Part shown: piece after piece, positions 35,812-48,572 of the stretch | How the letters are laid out: every line of letters begins with the position of its first letter | Position numbering within the stretch: position 1 is the stretch's first letter | NCBI GenBank assembly: GCA_015680685.1 | Contig: MNCI01037935.1 | Coordinates: 201,460-265,459, forward strand | DNA: 64,000 nucleotides | DNA from: Gnetum montanum | Taxonomy: Eukaryota > Streptophyta > Gnetopsida > Gnetales > Gnetaceae | Reading direction: 5' to 3' | Program-made: the position numbers and the translations under genes | Notes under the pieces: model-generated | Database searches by the model: none | Told to the model about the DNA's origin: nothing | What the model saw: only the letters and a program-made list of their open reading frames with translations

Positions 35812-36249
35812 ATGGCCCCTAAAAGAGGACAATAAGGATGAACTTCTCAAGGTGCAACTAAACACCCAGGGGGAGGTAAAAGCCAAGGACCTCATGTAGA
35901 ACATGTGAAGCAGGAGGCACAATCATTCAGCATCCATCAGGGAACTCTTGTTACTACATAATCTATCCAAGCAAAAGGAGGAGAGGTCAAGGACCGAGCT
36001 TATGAAGAGGAACAACAACTATTTATGGCATGGTATGTCAAGGCCAATCAAGTGTTCCCACAACTACCGTGTCCATGGAAAGTGCCAACTCCATCAAACA
36101 TTGAAAAATCAGCATAGACGACTCATAATCCATGGATAGAAGAGAATAAATGTCAGGTGCTTCTTCAACGGTATCAATCTCAAAAGCCTGGCACATAGAA
36201 CAAAGGAAAGGCACCCATGGAGGAGCCACCACTACCGAAAACCCCATGA
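35812..36249 (+). pseudogene. Accessory 3' ORF of element A (145 codons)
   Basis: ATG at 35812 and stop at 36247, one frame with no indel, interrupted by five stops (35833, 35839, 35959, 36115, 36196). Each stop is one transition from CAA, CAG, CGA or TGG. It has a basic, Gly/Gln-rich N-terminus (MAPKRGQ) and a conserved C-terminal part with WYVK-x-NQ-x-F, PSNI, VLLQRYQ and a KGK-x-PMEE tail. The C-terminal 84 codons recur at 20810-21055 in another copy. Its place between gag and the 3' purine tract is where Athila and Tat elements carry env-like or accessory ORFs. I recognise no family. Translation from a spliced RNA is possible. Confidence 0.7.
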
Positions 36250-36410
36250 GTTCCACAAGTTTTATCTTTTTTGTTTGTGTCCAAATTTTGTTTAATTCTC
36301 CACTACGGCATGAATAAATTCCTAGTCAATTAATAATCCCATATCTATCCACTATGTAATTAATTGAACTTGTTCCTCACTTTCTTTAACTTGAGGACAA
36401 GTTGTTATTT

Positions 36411-36480
36411 AGTCGTGGGGGTATGATGAGTCATGGTCTATCAGGTCCTACTATCGAACCCCTATTATCAGACTACTAGG
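36411..36480 (+). mobile_element. Polypurine tract and truncated 3' LTR of element A
   Basis: AGTCGTGGGGGTA (36411-36423) is followed by TGATGAGTCATGG. About 55 bp resemble the start of the 5' LTR, including ATATCAGG-like motifs; similarity then ends. Confidence 0.7.
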
Positions 36481-36499
36481 TTGGAAAAAAGGTCATTGC

Positions 36500-37385
36500 C
36501 TTGATTGATTATTTGGACCACTTGGTTGAAAAACTAGTTGTGAGTGTATAGCCCTTGTAGCATTTCATTGTTATGATTGTGTAGTCAAACTTCACAACTT
36601 CCTCTACTACAACAACTTTTCCCTTACCTCTTTGGTAGGCATGTTCAGCTTCTTTTCGCCTCCTATGATTACAATCACTATTTTGCTCTTTGGATTTTTC
36701 AACAATCTTCAAAGCAGTTTAAAATTTTTCATCCAAAAAGTCCCTTAACTTGTCAACCTTGGTAGAAATATCAGAAATAGATTTTTGGATGGGAAAGATC
36801 TTTCTATTCATCACTTCATCAAGTGGTGATTCCTCCTTATTACAAAATCAAACCTCTCATTCTCTAATGAATGATTCCTTATTATACTCTTCAGCACTTT
36901 CCTTTTTTTTTTGTAGCTCACCTTCTTCTTTTGCTATCTACTTAATTAGCCTTTGGATCTGATGGGCTCTCAATTCAGATAACCTTCCTTGGGCATACAT
37001 CCCAAGGGTTCTTCTTGTTTCAGCTCTAAGTCCATCTATGATTTGACAAAGTTGTTCCCTCTGAGAGTAACCATGGCCAGGGCATTGGTGTAGGAGTGAA
37101 TAATATTGGCCCATGGTAGCATCCAAGGGTTCATGTGCTCCTTGTTTCTAGCCTTGGATTTGCCTTCTCAGATTAGACACTCTGGAGTACGTCTAGTATT
37201 TTTCATTGAATAGTTCTAACATGGTACTCCATCTATGGATATATTTCAGCTCTAAGGATCGATACCAACTTTCAACTTTCTTAATGAGTGTTCTTGGGAA
37301 ACGTGTGAGTTTCAAAACAAATGAAGCATGTAGACTCCACCACATGTCCCACTAGCTGCCAAAGGCCAACAATAGAAAGCCTGAT
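36500..37385 (-). pseudogene. Gag fragment of a TGATGAG-family element
   Basis: The minus strand reads WYRSLEL near 37270, then RWSTMLELFNEKY, DATMGQYYSLLHQCPGHGYS, LRAETRRTLGMYAQGRLSEL and, near 36700-36620, MKIVEKSKEQ with AYQRGKGKV. Very similar to the gag of element C. It has neither LTR nor gag ends, so it is an isolated fragment replacing most of the 3' LTR of element A. Confidence 0.85.
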
Positions 37386-37997
37386 GTTTCCAAAGTTAAG
37401 AATCATGTCCCTAGTTCACACTAACATAATTTTTCAATGTTGAAGCTATATTTGATCTAAAACAACCATAGTATGTCATCAATTTACTTAAATCAATATG
37501 CACACAACATGTACATGGTAACTTAATCATTCCACCATCCAAACCATAAACATGCATATGTATCAAAATGTCAAACAAGAAAATAGTAAAGATTGCCCAC
37601 CAAAAATTTGACAATTATCAACACCTAGAATCCTAGAACTAAAATACCACATTACTTTAATGTCATCTTAGATACACCAAAATCTGAATTGAGACTTCCT
37701 AACTATATCTTGCCCAACTTCCAACTCCCCATCATCCCAAAAATCACTAAAATATACTAAGAATTGAAGAATAATAGAGAAATTGAAGAAACCCAAAAAA
37801 CCAAAAATCATAGAAACAATCATCAAGCTAAAAGAAATAGATTATGTCTATGGTCTATATATAAATTATATTTACCTTTACTTTTAATTTTTCTCTTATG
37901 TGTTATAATCTTCCATATAATTTTCCTACCCCAACTAATGCTAATGGACTAACACTCATAAGTTGTTAACGTGATATTCAAATAAAAAAAACTAATT
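37386..37997. other. No recognisable gene
   Basis: AT-rich sequence between the gag fragment and the next chromovirus LTR. No motif seen. Confidence 0.4.
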
Positions 37998-38491
37998 TAT
38001 GACATCTTTCTTCAAGATGTAGATAAAATACAATCGTTCATTGTGTAAAATTGTTACATGGAAATAATTTAGGTTCCTTGTTAAACTTGCAAATAATGGT
38101 GGAACAAAATGAATTTAAAAGAAAAGTAAAATAACATAACTTTATTAATGAAATTATTAGGTGCACTATTAATAGCCCTCAGTTATCTTCTTATGATACT
38201 TAGGATCTTAGAGGCAATCCAGCATTTCCATCATAATTAGGCCATTAGAATCAATGGGTGATTAGTCCCTTCTTATTCCACTTTACCTAACTCTCGTCAC
38301 TCACTAATATGGTTATATAACTCCATGATGATATGACCTATAAGCCTAGCTTTAAATGTCATAAGTTAAATCCATCCCCTAGGGGTATCATGAATAGTTA
38401 TAAAATCTCATAATGAGATACCCATTCTTTCAAAGGTTAATTACATGATTAATAATACAATTCCATCCTTAACAAGGAATGAGACATTATA
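37998..38491 (-). mobile_element. 3' LTR of chromovirus copy 3
   Basis: About 494 bp, alignable with 8273-8763 from TATGACATCTT to GAGACATTATA. Confidence 0.8.
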
Positions 38492-38539
38492 ATCTAGCCT
38501 CCTTAAGAATCCAGCTCATCCTCGAGCACTTCTTCTAAA

Positions 38540-39990
38540 TCTAGCTATTTAGTAATTACATTCTTACTATGCTTCTTATTTTCATCTCCATTGTTATCCT
38601 TATTATCATATGTACATAAAAAAACTATGCATTAATATCTTACTAATACCTATTATTAAATATAATTTATTATTTAATATCATGATGATCAAAAGTTGAG
38701 GATATTTGTTGAGAATAAACTCCATGTTTTCCTAGGTTTTTTTATCATAGTTAGACCATTGGATAAGTACTTCACTAATGGTTTATTATGAAGCTTCTTT
38801 GTTCTCTAATTCTTAATTGCAATTGGTTTAACCTTAAAGCTTGCATTAGATCTTAGAGATAAAGTATTCCAATCTAGTAGATATGATACATCATTTTTAT
38901 GGAACTTCTTGAGTAAACTTACATGGAATACAAGATGAATCTTTAAGTTTGCTAGAAGATTTAGCCAGTAGGCTACCTCACCAAATTTTTTTTTTAATAC
39001 TTTAAAAGATACATAGTATCTTGGACCAAACTTTGTATATCTTCCTAGCTTAAGGTAATTCCTAGTGGGTTTAACTCTTAGTAATACTTAATCCCCAATC
39101 TAGAATTCCTTCTTAAAATAATGTTGATTTGCATATTCTTTATACTTATCCTGGGCTACTTGCAAATTCTATTTAAGTCTTGTAACAATATTTTTCATTA
39201 TTTTCATATCTTCTTTCTTCCATTTTTCTCTTAAAGTTAGATCTTCCTAGCTTAGTAGTATTTGGAAATTTCATCCATATATAACTTCAAATGGGATTTG
39301 ATATATGGATCCTTGATCGTTATTATTATAGGTGAATTTAGCCAAACATGATTAATCCTCCCATGTTTTTGGTCTACTTCCAATGTAGGTTCATAGAATA
39401 CCCTCCAATATTCAGTTAACATGTTCTATTTGGCTGTGTATTTCCAAGTGGTATGCCATGTTGAATTTTAGTTTGGTTCCAAGTTTCTTGAAGAAGTTTC
39501 GTGATAATTTAGAAATAAACTTAGGCTCTCTATTTGATGTGATTGACTTTGGACATCCATGTAGTTAAAATACCTTGTGTTAAATTTTTTGGCTACATCT
39601 TCAGTTATATTTGTAGATTTTAAAGGTATAAAATTAGTCATCTTAAAAAAATGATTAACTACTACCAATATAGATTCATTCCATCTCTTGCTCATTGGTA
39701 ATCCCATGTTGAATTCCATAGTAATATCTTTCCATTTCCATGTTGGAACTTCTAAAGATTGTAATAAACCACTTGGTTTGTTTTGTTCAACCTTCACCAT
39801 TTGACATGTTGGGCAACTTTTAATGTATGTCAATACATCATGTTTCATACTAGGCCAAAAATAAATCTTTTGTATCATCACATAGGTTTTAATATACCTA
39901 GGATGTCCAATGTATGGTACTTTATGTACTTCAAACAATAATTTAAGTCTCCAATTTTCATCTAGTATAAACACCCTCTATTTTTTCATC
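38540..39990 (-). pseudogene. Integrase with chromodomain, chromovirus copy 3
   Basis: 39974-39468 is open for 168 codons. The HHCC domain (H at EVHKVPYIGH, then CPTC) is followed by the core with WKWKDITMEF, where Glu replaces the first catalytic Asp, and VVVNHFFKM. Decayed C-terminal sequence follows. The chromodomain at about 38830-38690 reads EVLIQWSNYDKKT, a stop, ENMEF. Beyond it lies a GTATTAG...TTTTTTTATG spacer and an Asn/Lys-rich tail (DNKDNNGDENKK) to about 38545. Confidence 0.85.
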
Positions 39991-39999
39991 AATAGGCAT

Positions 40000-41400
40000 A
40001 TAGAGAGAGGTTGTAATGAGGTTCAAAAGCTATTTTGGTTAGAATGGGCTTAAAATAAGGATATTCTTTTATCTATTCCTTGATGTCTTCTACTATAGGA
40101 TTTTTTACAACTCCAATCATTCAGTTCCATATCTGGCTAAGGGCATTAGCCACTATATTTCATTTTCCTAGAATATATTTAATTTCAAAATCATATTCAA
40201 CTAGTAATTCTACCCATCTTCATTATTTTGTATTCAAGATGGACTATCTTTGCAAATATTCTAAGCTCTTATGATCTGTTTTTAGTATGACTCTTTTATA
40301 GCAAAGATGATTTCTACAAACCTTTAAGGCATGAATAATAGCTAGTGATTCTATATCATAGGTCAAGTAATTTATCTCGTCTCCTCATAATTTATGAGGC
40401 ATAAAACATACCACTTTTTCTTCTTGCAAGAGAACTACACCAATCCCTACTTCACAAGAATCTATAGATACTTCAAACAACAATTCTTCATCTAGGATTC
40501 TCAAGATAGGTGTTGTGGTTAATATCATTTTTAGTCTCAATAAAGCTTCCTTACACCTTTCATCAAGCTTAAATACACTTTTTTTCTTGTAAGAAATTAG
40601 TCAAAGGGGCTACCAAGGTAGAATAGTCTTTAATGAAATGTCAATAAAAACTTGTTATACCCAAAAAAAATCCTTTTAACTGCTATAGTATCTTTTAGTA
40701 TTGGCCATTCATGAACTATACTAAATTTTGAAGGATCTAATTGTGTTCCTTTTTTAGATATGATATGATCCAAGTATATGATTCTTCTTATTTAAAGAGT
40801 TCACATTTGCTTAGTTTTGTCTTTAACTGATGTCTCTTAAGAATTTCCATAGCAATTTTTAAATGTTTAACATGTTCCTCTCTTGAATTAGAGTAGATAA
40901 GTATGTCACTCATAAATATATAACAAATTGATCAAGGAATTCTTGAAAGATATTATTCATCAATTCCAAGAATATTGCAGGTGCATTAGTTAGATCAAAT
41001 AACATTACTACAAATTCATACAATCCATACCTAGTTCTAAATGTCATTTTCTCAACATCTTTCTCTTTAATGCTTATCTAGTGATAACCTAATTTTAAAT
41101 TAATCTTGGAAAAATAACATGCTCTAGTGAATTGATCAAACAAGTCATTAATCCTATGCAAGGGATAATTATTTATAATTTGTACTTTACTTAATGTCTT
41201 ATAATTTATACATAACCTTAAGGTACCATCCTTTTTCTTTATGAATAAAACTTGTACATCTCAAGGTAAGACACTAGGTTAAATCTTCCCTTCTTCTAAT
41301 AATTGGTGTAATTATACCTTTAAGTCTATTAATTCTATAGTAGAAAATCTATATGGAGCTTTTGAAACTAGTCCAATAGTTCATCTAATGATAATTCTCT
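40000..41400 (-). pseudogene. Reverse transcriptase-RNase H, chromovirus copy 3
   Basis: Fragments in several frames. The YxDD box near 40900 reads FMSDILIYSNSREEHVKHL, so the first Asp is Ser. The RNase H start lies near 40490-40400. Aligns with copy 2 throughout. Confidence 0.8.
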
Positions 41401-41459
41401 ACTATCTCCGAATACTGAATTCTCATACTCTTTAAGTTCTTTTGAAATTTGATAATCAA

Positions 41460-41960
41460 AAATTTTTTGGGGTTGAGTTACTTTTACAATGAACATAGTA
41501 GGACCTTTTTTACTAGTCTCTTAACTTGATTAAAGCTATCATATGAATTTTCTTCACTATTCCTACCCTTCTTAGAATCTTGGCTCTATTAGTGGTTGGT
41601 ACTTTTAAGACACAAGTTTAAAAATGGGTAATAATATTAAATTTTTTCAGAAAATACATTCCTAATATTGCATCAATGTCTCCAAGTTTGAATTCAAAAA
41701 ATTCACTATTAAAAGGAATATCATGCAAAATAAAGTTAATTTCTCCTTAGTTGATATGCTTACTCATTGTCGTTTCATCTGCAAGTTCTATTTTAATAAC
41801 TTTCTTAAAAGATAAAGTTAGATTTAATGAATTAACTAAAGTTGGTGAAATAAAATTATAACTTGCTCTACTATAGATAAAAAATTTAATCTTTTGACCC
41901 TTAATTAATCCTTCTTAAATGAGTAAAGCAACTGAAATTTCCTAAAACCTGACTTAGCTT
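41460..41960 (-). pseudogene. Aspartic protease, chromovirus copy 3
   Basis: The active-site region near 41880 reads FFIYSRASYNFISPTLV, with Tyr and Arg replacing the Asp and Gly of DSGA. Otherwise collinear with copy 2. Confidence 0.65.
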
Positions 41961-41969
41961 CTACTAAAA

Positions 41970-43250
41970 TTTTCTTCACAAGTGTAGTTGTAGTAGCTTG
42001 ACCTTTTCTTTTGGCCATGTTAGTGTTAGGTTTTTGGTTCTTATTTTGGTTATTTCTTTGTATTCAAGTTCTCAATTTTAGACAATTCCACTTAAAGTGG
42101 TCTTCACCATAAGCAAATAATCCTAATTGCATTCTCTTAGTAGGTGTCTCTTCAACCATTTCTTGTAGAAGAGTTGTAGTCCCTACTTGATTTGATTGTT
42201 CATAATCCTTAGTAATCCTATATGCTTCATCAACTATTTTGGGATTATTAGAATGTTCTTGGGGATGCAATTAATCATCCCCAAGAAATCCTAAAGAACT
42301 TCAAAGGAAATTCACCCTTATCTCAATGGCTTACATACCACAAGAGATCCTAAAACCCCTTATAGTAGTCAACAACAGATTTTCAGCCTAATCTTTATGA
42401 GTCAAATTGCATCTTACATTCCTTAAGAAAATAGTCTAGTACAAATTATTATTCAAAATCTCAACAAAAGTTCAGCTAATTTGTAATCAATCCTTGAGAT
42501 CTTAGTTCATTCCACAATGTTGCTACAAGTTCCATTAATAACAAAGAGAATGCCTCCAAATATTCTTAACTCAATAAATTCAACATGGTAAAATAATTTT
42601 TATGGTATCAAGTTAATCTTTTGCCTTGGCACTAGATCAAGGGGCTCCATCATAATGGTCAAGTTTTACCTTATTTACATGAACCTGGGCTATGGATTAT
42701 CTTGGTGAATTTTTCCACCTCCAATAACCCTCCCCTTTAGGTTTCATTCTTTGGCCTTGTAATGAAATGTTGATACCTTAGCATGTGATGGAGGGGGATT
42801 GATCTTGATACTATTCCCTAGGGAAAAATTGATCTTAATACTAGTCTCAGTGATGTTGGAATTGATCTTGGTGATAATCCCTGGGTGAATATTAATTATG
42901 ATTATGATCTTTAGGTTAATATTAGTTTTGGTTAGGAGATTGGGTTAAATGATCAGTTGATTATTTGATAGAATCTACAAAGGAATCCATCTTCCCTTGA
43001 ACCTATGACCATTTTCCTTCTAAAATATGGAACAATTTCCTAATTTCTTCAAACATATCATGCATGTTTTTCCTAAATCCTTGCTTTTATTGACAAAGTT
43101 GCTTTTGGACAACTCTAATCTCATCAATCTATTATTCAAGGGCATCTAGTCAATGATTGACTTGGGACTCCATCATTCTCTAATGCACTCTCTGGATTCC
43201 AGACATTGATAAGTCAAAAGGACAAGGCAAGGTAATGGTTCCTTGGTCTC
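41970..43250 (-). pseudogene. Gag of chromovirus copy 3
   Basis: 42270-42064 is open and includes a damaged zinc knuckle (FAYGEDHFKWNC, second Cys changed to Tyr). The remainder matches the gag of copy 2 with stops. Confidence 0.7.
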
Positions 43251-43299
43251 TATGGCCCTTTTTATGAGTTCCAAGGTAATTAAATAGTTCTAGGAGAGG

Positions 43300-45127
43300 C
43301 TAGAACCACCATGAATGAATTCTCTCTTCCTAGATCCCTCCATGGAGACTTTATTAGTCTTAAAAGACTCTTTTCACCTAAAAAATATTTAGTATTTAGG
43401 CTTTAAATCAATATTTTTCATGTTCTAGAATGACTACATAATAACTTCAAAAACTAATTTTAAAGCTTCCATGGACTAAATCTAACCATTCCACTCCATC
43501 CATAAGAATCAAATCTATTGGAAGCAACTCTTGTTGCATTGAAATTGAATACAAGAATAAAAAATTATGGTTGTTTGAAGTTGCAAAAAATTTTCATGTT
43601 TTTTGAAACTTCTTAAAAGCGCATCCATCCTAGTACTACTCTAGGATAAGCATGCTTAATTACGGAATTTTTATTCTGGTTGCTACCAACTCATCAAATT
43701 TTTTTATTTGTAAAATTTTTAAACATTTTATACTTATATTTTTCCTCACTAATTTGATGTGTTTTTTATTGAATTTTCCATCAATTAATAAAAAAATTTA
43801 AATTTTTTGTTTGTTAATGGAAAATTTTCCCATCATTAGGAGAAAGAAATGATAATACTAGCAAAAATTAGGGAGGTAGGCATTGACAATGCTAGTAGCC
43901 ACCATTAGTAACCAGAGAGGGAGGCAATGGCAACGCCAGTGATGGCTAAGAAGACATGCACTAATATGCTGATGGTCATCATCAACAGCTAGGAAGATAA
44001 GGAATGTTAACACCAGTGATGTCCTAGAAGGCAAGCATCAATAGCACCTATAATTATCATTTGCAACTAAGGAGGTAGGGAATGATCATTGGAAAAAATC
44101 ATCAGTAACTTGAGGAAATGTGAAAAACTATGCCAGTGGAGTAGGACATGGAAAAATAATGTGAGAGAAAAATAGTACAAGGACATTAGGGGCTATAAGA
44201 GAACCACAACAAGGTCATAAAATAAGGATTTTTCATGGTAGTGCATAAGGCTTTCTATTGTTGCAGTAGTTGCAATGGGGTTTTTATGCAATGTCCTAAT
44301 CTGATGCTTCATAGCAAGGTCATTAGGCCTTACCATGAGGTATCATGGTGGGTCATGCTATGGCCTAGCCTACCACAATGCTACACAACAGAGTCACAAG
44401 ACCCAACCACATAACAATTAGTAGAAGCCTATTGTTCCACTACAAGGTGGGTGAAAAATCTTTTTAAAAAATATAATAAATTAAATTATAAAATTATGTC
44501 CATTTTTTAAGCATAGCAATTAAGTTGCTACTAGTAGTTAGTAGAAAGATGCCTAAGACCTAGGTTCAACATGCAAAAGGTCATGGGTTTAACTTACACT
44601 TCTAAACTTTTTTGAAAATTTTTAAATTTAAATTTTTTAAAAAAAATATTCTAATTTTGAATTATATTAACTTTAATTTAATGGAATTCTTATCGAGAAA
44701 TGTGATATGTCACAAACCGTGCACCTGATTTTAATGAAATTGGTATAGTTGGAATCATCTCAGAAAGCACTAAGCATTAGATTCATGATGACTCTAGTTT
44801 ACCGATTCTATCAATTGTTAAATTAAGTGACTATTAGATAATAATTAATTACCTATTAATGTAATTTGTAACTACATGTTTCTCTAATTAGCTCTTCCTT
44901 CAACTATTAGTAGGATTTTTAGATTCTCTTCATAAATTCATAGGAAGGGAGGTCTTTTACCCATTATCTTTAAATCAATATAGTTGCAGAGATTTCTTAA
45001 CATAGAAGTTTATAACATGTCTCCTTCAAAGAATTCTAGTCAAGCTTCTCCCACCACTTTAGGTAGTTCAACTTCTATTTCTATCATTTTGCATCAACTT
45101 CTATTGATTTGATTCATTTGTAAGTGT
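43300..45127 (-). mobile_element. Leader of chromovirus copy 3, with tandem repeats
   Basis: Shares the repeat array (about 43850-44100, period about 44-45 bp, more decayed) and the block near 44.73-44.79 kb with the leader at 3.5-5.7 kb in opposite orientation. Confidence 0.6.
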
Positions 45128-45150
45128 TGGTAACTATTTGAAATCGTCAA

Positions 45151-47959
45151 TGTTGGGGGCCTTCTATCTCATGCCTTTGGGGTCACGACATGCGAAGGTG
45201 TTCTTCAAATAGGGTTTAGGTGTTTGTTGGTCTCTGGAAACACTAAGGCCCAAATATCTTCAAATAGACTCAGTGGTTATGAAAAAAACTCAATGTGAGT
45301 ATGTGTCTACTGTTGTGAATGTTGAAATGGTTGGGTTGTGTATAAGACTATAAATGGCTATCATAAAATAAATTTAGCTAACTTTGTCAAATACTATGAG
45401 TTGTTGAAGGTTCCTATTTTGTCCAATTACTTAGTCTATATAGTCCCTATAGTATAATACTTGTAACAAATAAAATTTTGTAAAAACACTTAAGTACAAT
45501 TCTACCAATCTACTCCTAATTTTCCCCAAAGAGAAAATTCCACAAGAAAACTAGAAATATAGTGAGATTTAATGGACTTAGAAAGAGAAAGAAAAGAAAG
45601 TAGATTTGTATGAAATCTCAAATATTTAAGTAGGATAAATTAATGTAGGAAAACACTTCTCAATAAAGCTATTCCAATTCAATTTAACTATGAATTGTCC
45701 AAACCCTCTAAGCCCAAAAAGCAATTTCATTAACGATAATCTTATTACACTATCAAAAATGCTTTGTAAATGATAAAGTATGAGCTTCTATTTTGGCTAG
45801 TTAATATTTGTCGATAATTGCATTCAATAGAGCCTTCAAAAAATTTGACAATTTCAAGATTGAAATACCAAGGCAATACACTTTAAAACACTAAAACTAT
45901 TTTAATCATCTCAAAATACCAAATATTTTCCTAGATCCTCTATGCTTAAAATAGGCAATTTCATTAATACATTACTATTAAATTACTCTAGAGGCTTTTC
46001 AACAACATAATCTCTTTTATGGAAAAACTTAATAGAAGTCTAATATTGCACAAAAATAGAGTTATAAAAGAAACTTATAAAAATTCCAAAATTAAATGCT
46101 GAATATGGTACTATCTAAACCATTAGCTAAGTAACTAAGAAAATGGGAAGAAATGAACTTACAAGATTAAAACAAAGTAGCTAAATTGGTATCTTTAGCA
46201 AGCCATGCTTTAGAAGAAATATTTAATATTCTTCAAACTTTCTCTACCTCCAAATCCCTCCTATTGATCTCCACCCTTTAAGCCTTTGTATAGTGGCTTT
46301 GGTTAGTTACAATCATCATAAAATATTAAGGTCAGCCACAAATATTTAGGGAATTAATTCATAGCCCCCATGAGAAGTTGTAACTTCTGTGAGAAATGTA
46401 AGCTAGGGTTGGCAAGTGTCTCATTACAAATATCAAGGAGAAATAGTTATAACTTTCCTCTATAAAAGTTTTGCAAATGTAATTTTTTAGAAAAAATATT
46501 TGTTATGAAAGCCATGTAACCTTGAGTCCATGTGCATTTACATGTCTACATTTTATGTGTTATAATTTGGAAGAGTGCATACATCCCATGGCCATTGTTC
46601 CATAGCCCATGTCACCTTTATCCAGCATTGAGAGGTAGTTCTGCCATTTGTCTTGCTTTGCTTCACATTTGTTGCTTTTTCTACTTAGCAACCGCAAATG
46701 CTCCCAAGCCCTTTGCTGATGAATTCTTGGAACCACACCTTTGGCATCCATGGCTAATGTTGTGTTTGAGTTCCCATTAGTAGTAGCATAGGAGTAGTCA
46801 TGTTATTATTGCCCACCTATATTACCTATGGATACACTTCTTTTGCAATGATGCCATTTGCACACCTCCACCACCTTTGTGGTTATCTTCTTACAATGTC
46901 TTTTGTCCCATTTCATTGCCACAATAAGTCGTGTGTTCTACATTTGTCTTTAGGTTCATCGTGAACCATCTTCATTCAACTACCTAGGATGTTGGTTCTA
47001 AGAGGGTTTCTTGTCTATGTTGTCTTCAACATCATCATGGCAGCAACAATCCTCCAAACCCTAGTTGAGAACTGATTGCTGTAAAAAAAAAGTAAAATAC
47101 TCTACATAAATCCATAGTCATTGAAACACATATTTATTATTTTTTACTACCCTTAGGCATTACTTGTCTTGAAATTCTTTTCTCTTCTAATTTTGCTATG
47201 ATTTTATAGCTACCTCATTGATATAATTTCATTGGCTATCAACACATAACACTAAGCTTTCAAAGATTTTTCTTTCAAGTTGCAGGCCCTATACATAATT
47301 TTAACCAAATACAAGGGTTTTTTTTATTTTTATACTTATTTTATTTTTCTTTAATCATATTGGTTTGGTCTTTTCCTCATGATCATTATTATTGCCTGAG
47401 CAACCTTGCTAACTGTAGTAATAATTTGTCATCTATAAACAATCCTGAGTAGAAGAATATTCAACCTTATCTTTGTTTCTTGAAGGCTAGAACATTTTTA
47501 AAATGCTAAGATATCACCAAACATTTGATAGGCTTGTGTAGAATCATCCTGTACAGGGAATGAAACACCTTGTACATCCCACTAGTTTGATAATGTTTAC
47601 AAACATGAATTCTAGTGTGAAATCCCATAACATTTACAATGGAGAACTACCAATTTTACAAGCTTTGGCTTGCCCTTAAGTTTTCATAAATTCCATAATT
47701 TATACCTTTGGTTTTATACCTTGAAATTATGGATACTTAAGCCTAAAATGTTCAACCTTGAAGATACTTTCCATTCATTTTCTTCTCAACACTGTTCATG
47801 ATTTAATCATGCTTTATATTATTTCCCTTAAGTAATTAATATAACTCTTTGTATGCTAGTATGTTATCTTCCAATTACTAGTAGAAATTAAGTTATACAA
47901 TTTAATCTTCATCATGATCTTAAAAAAAGACTACTCCATCAAATGGTGTAAATGTAACA
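45151..47959 (-). mobile_element. 3' LTR of element D
   Basis: About 2809 bp. It matches 61069-63949 from TGTTGGGGGCC to AAATGTAACA. A further 22 bp left of 45151 also match the sequence left of 61069 (differing only by transitions), so the inner or outer edge may be misplaced. Confidence 0.8.
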
Positions 47960-48572
47960 ACATTTTTCACCCCCACACCTTCGCTAAGAAACATAAATTT
48001 TATTGGAAACTCATTTTACTTCTTTTGTTACATAGAAAAATAGAAATATTTTTTGAGAAAAACTTCCAACAAACTTATGGTTTGATGTAATAAAAACCTC
48101 CCTCCTAATAAAACTAGGAAACTATACAAATAAATCTTTATACAAACTAATCTATAGATGGGGAGAGAATAGTTAAAGTAAATATTTTAGAGATTCTCAT
48201 ATTGTGACTCCTCTCATATGTAATTTCAGTAGTGATGAATGCTCTTCTTTATTCTTCTTGCCTTATTGAAGCTTCAACTTGGTCTTCACTTTTGTCTTTA
48301 TCTATTTCTCATTCAACTTTTTGCCCACTAATTTTGGAGGTTCCTTCCAACTAGTTGGTTTTGTGTCTTGAGACATGGAAGCCTCTCCTTAAGAATCATC
48401 TTGATTAGACTCTCCTTGGTATCCATCTTTATTTGTGCATTGATTACTACTACTCCCTCTTACACACATCACAAGTACTAATTACTTTGAGATAATATAA
48501 ACTTCATATTTAAAATAACACTTTAAATTTAATATTTAAACTAATACTCCAATATATGCATATTTTATAATA
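47960..48572. other. 3' noncoding part of element D
   Basis: Between the integrase stop and the 3' LTR. No ORF of note. Confidence 0.5.

Larger units (their letters stand above)
30384..36480 (+). mobile_element. Non-autonomous TGATGAG-family LTR retrotransposon, element A
   Basis: 5' LTR 30384-31191, Asp-type primer site, gag 31326-33555, noncoding interior, accessory ORF 35812-36249, purine tract, and a 3' LTR that survives for only about 55 bp before a minus-strand gag scrap replaces it. A solo LTR (34172-35048) is inserted inside. No protease, RT, RNase H or integrase was found. Confidence 0.8.
37998..45127 (-). mobile_element. Chromovirus LTR retrotransposon, copy 3 (5' LTR not present)
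   Basis: 3' LTR 37998-38491, then integrase, RT, PR, gag and leader reading rightwards against the coding strand. The 5' LTR is missing: element D begins near 45.13 kb, inside or next to its leader. Confidence 0.8.
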
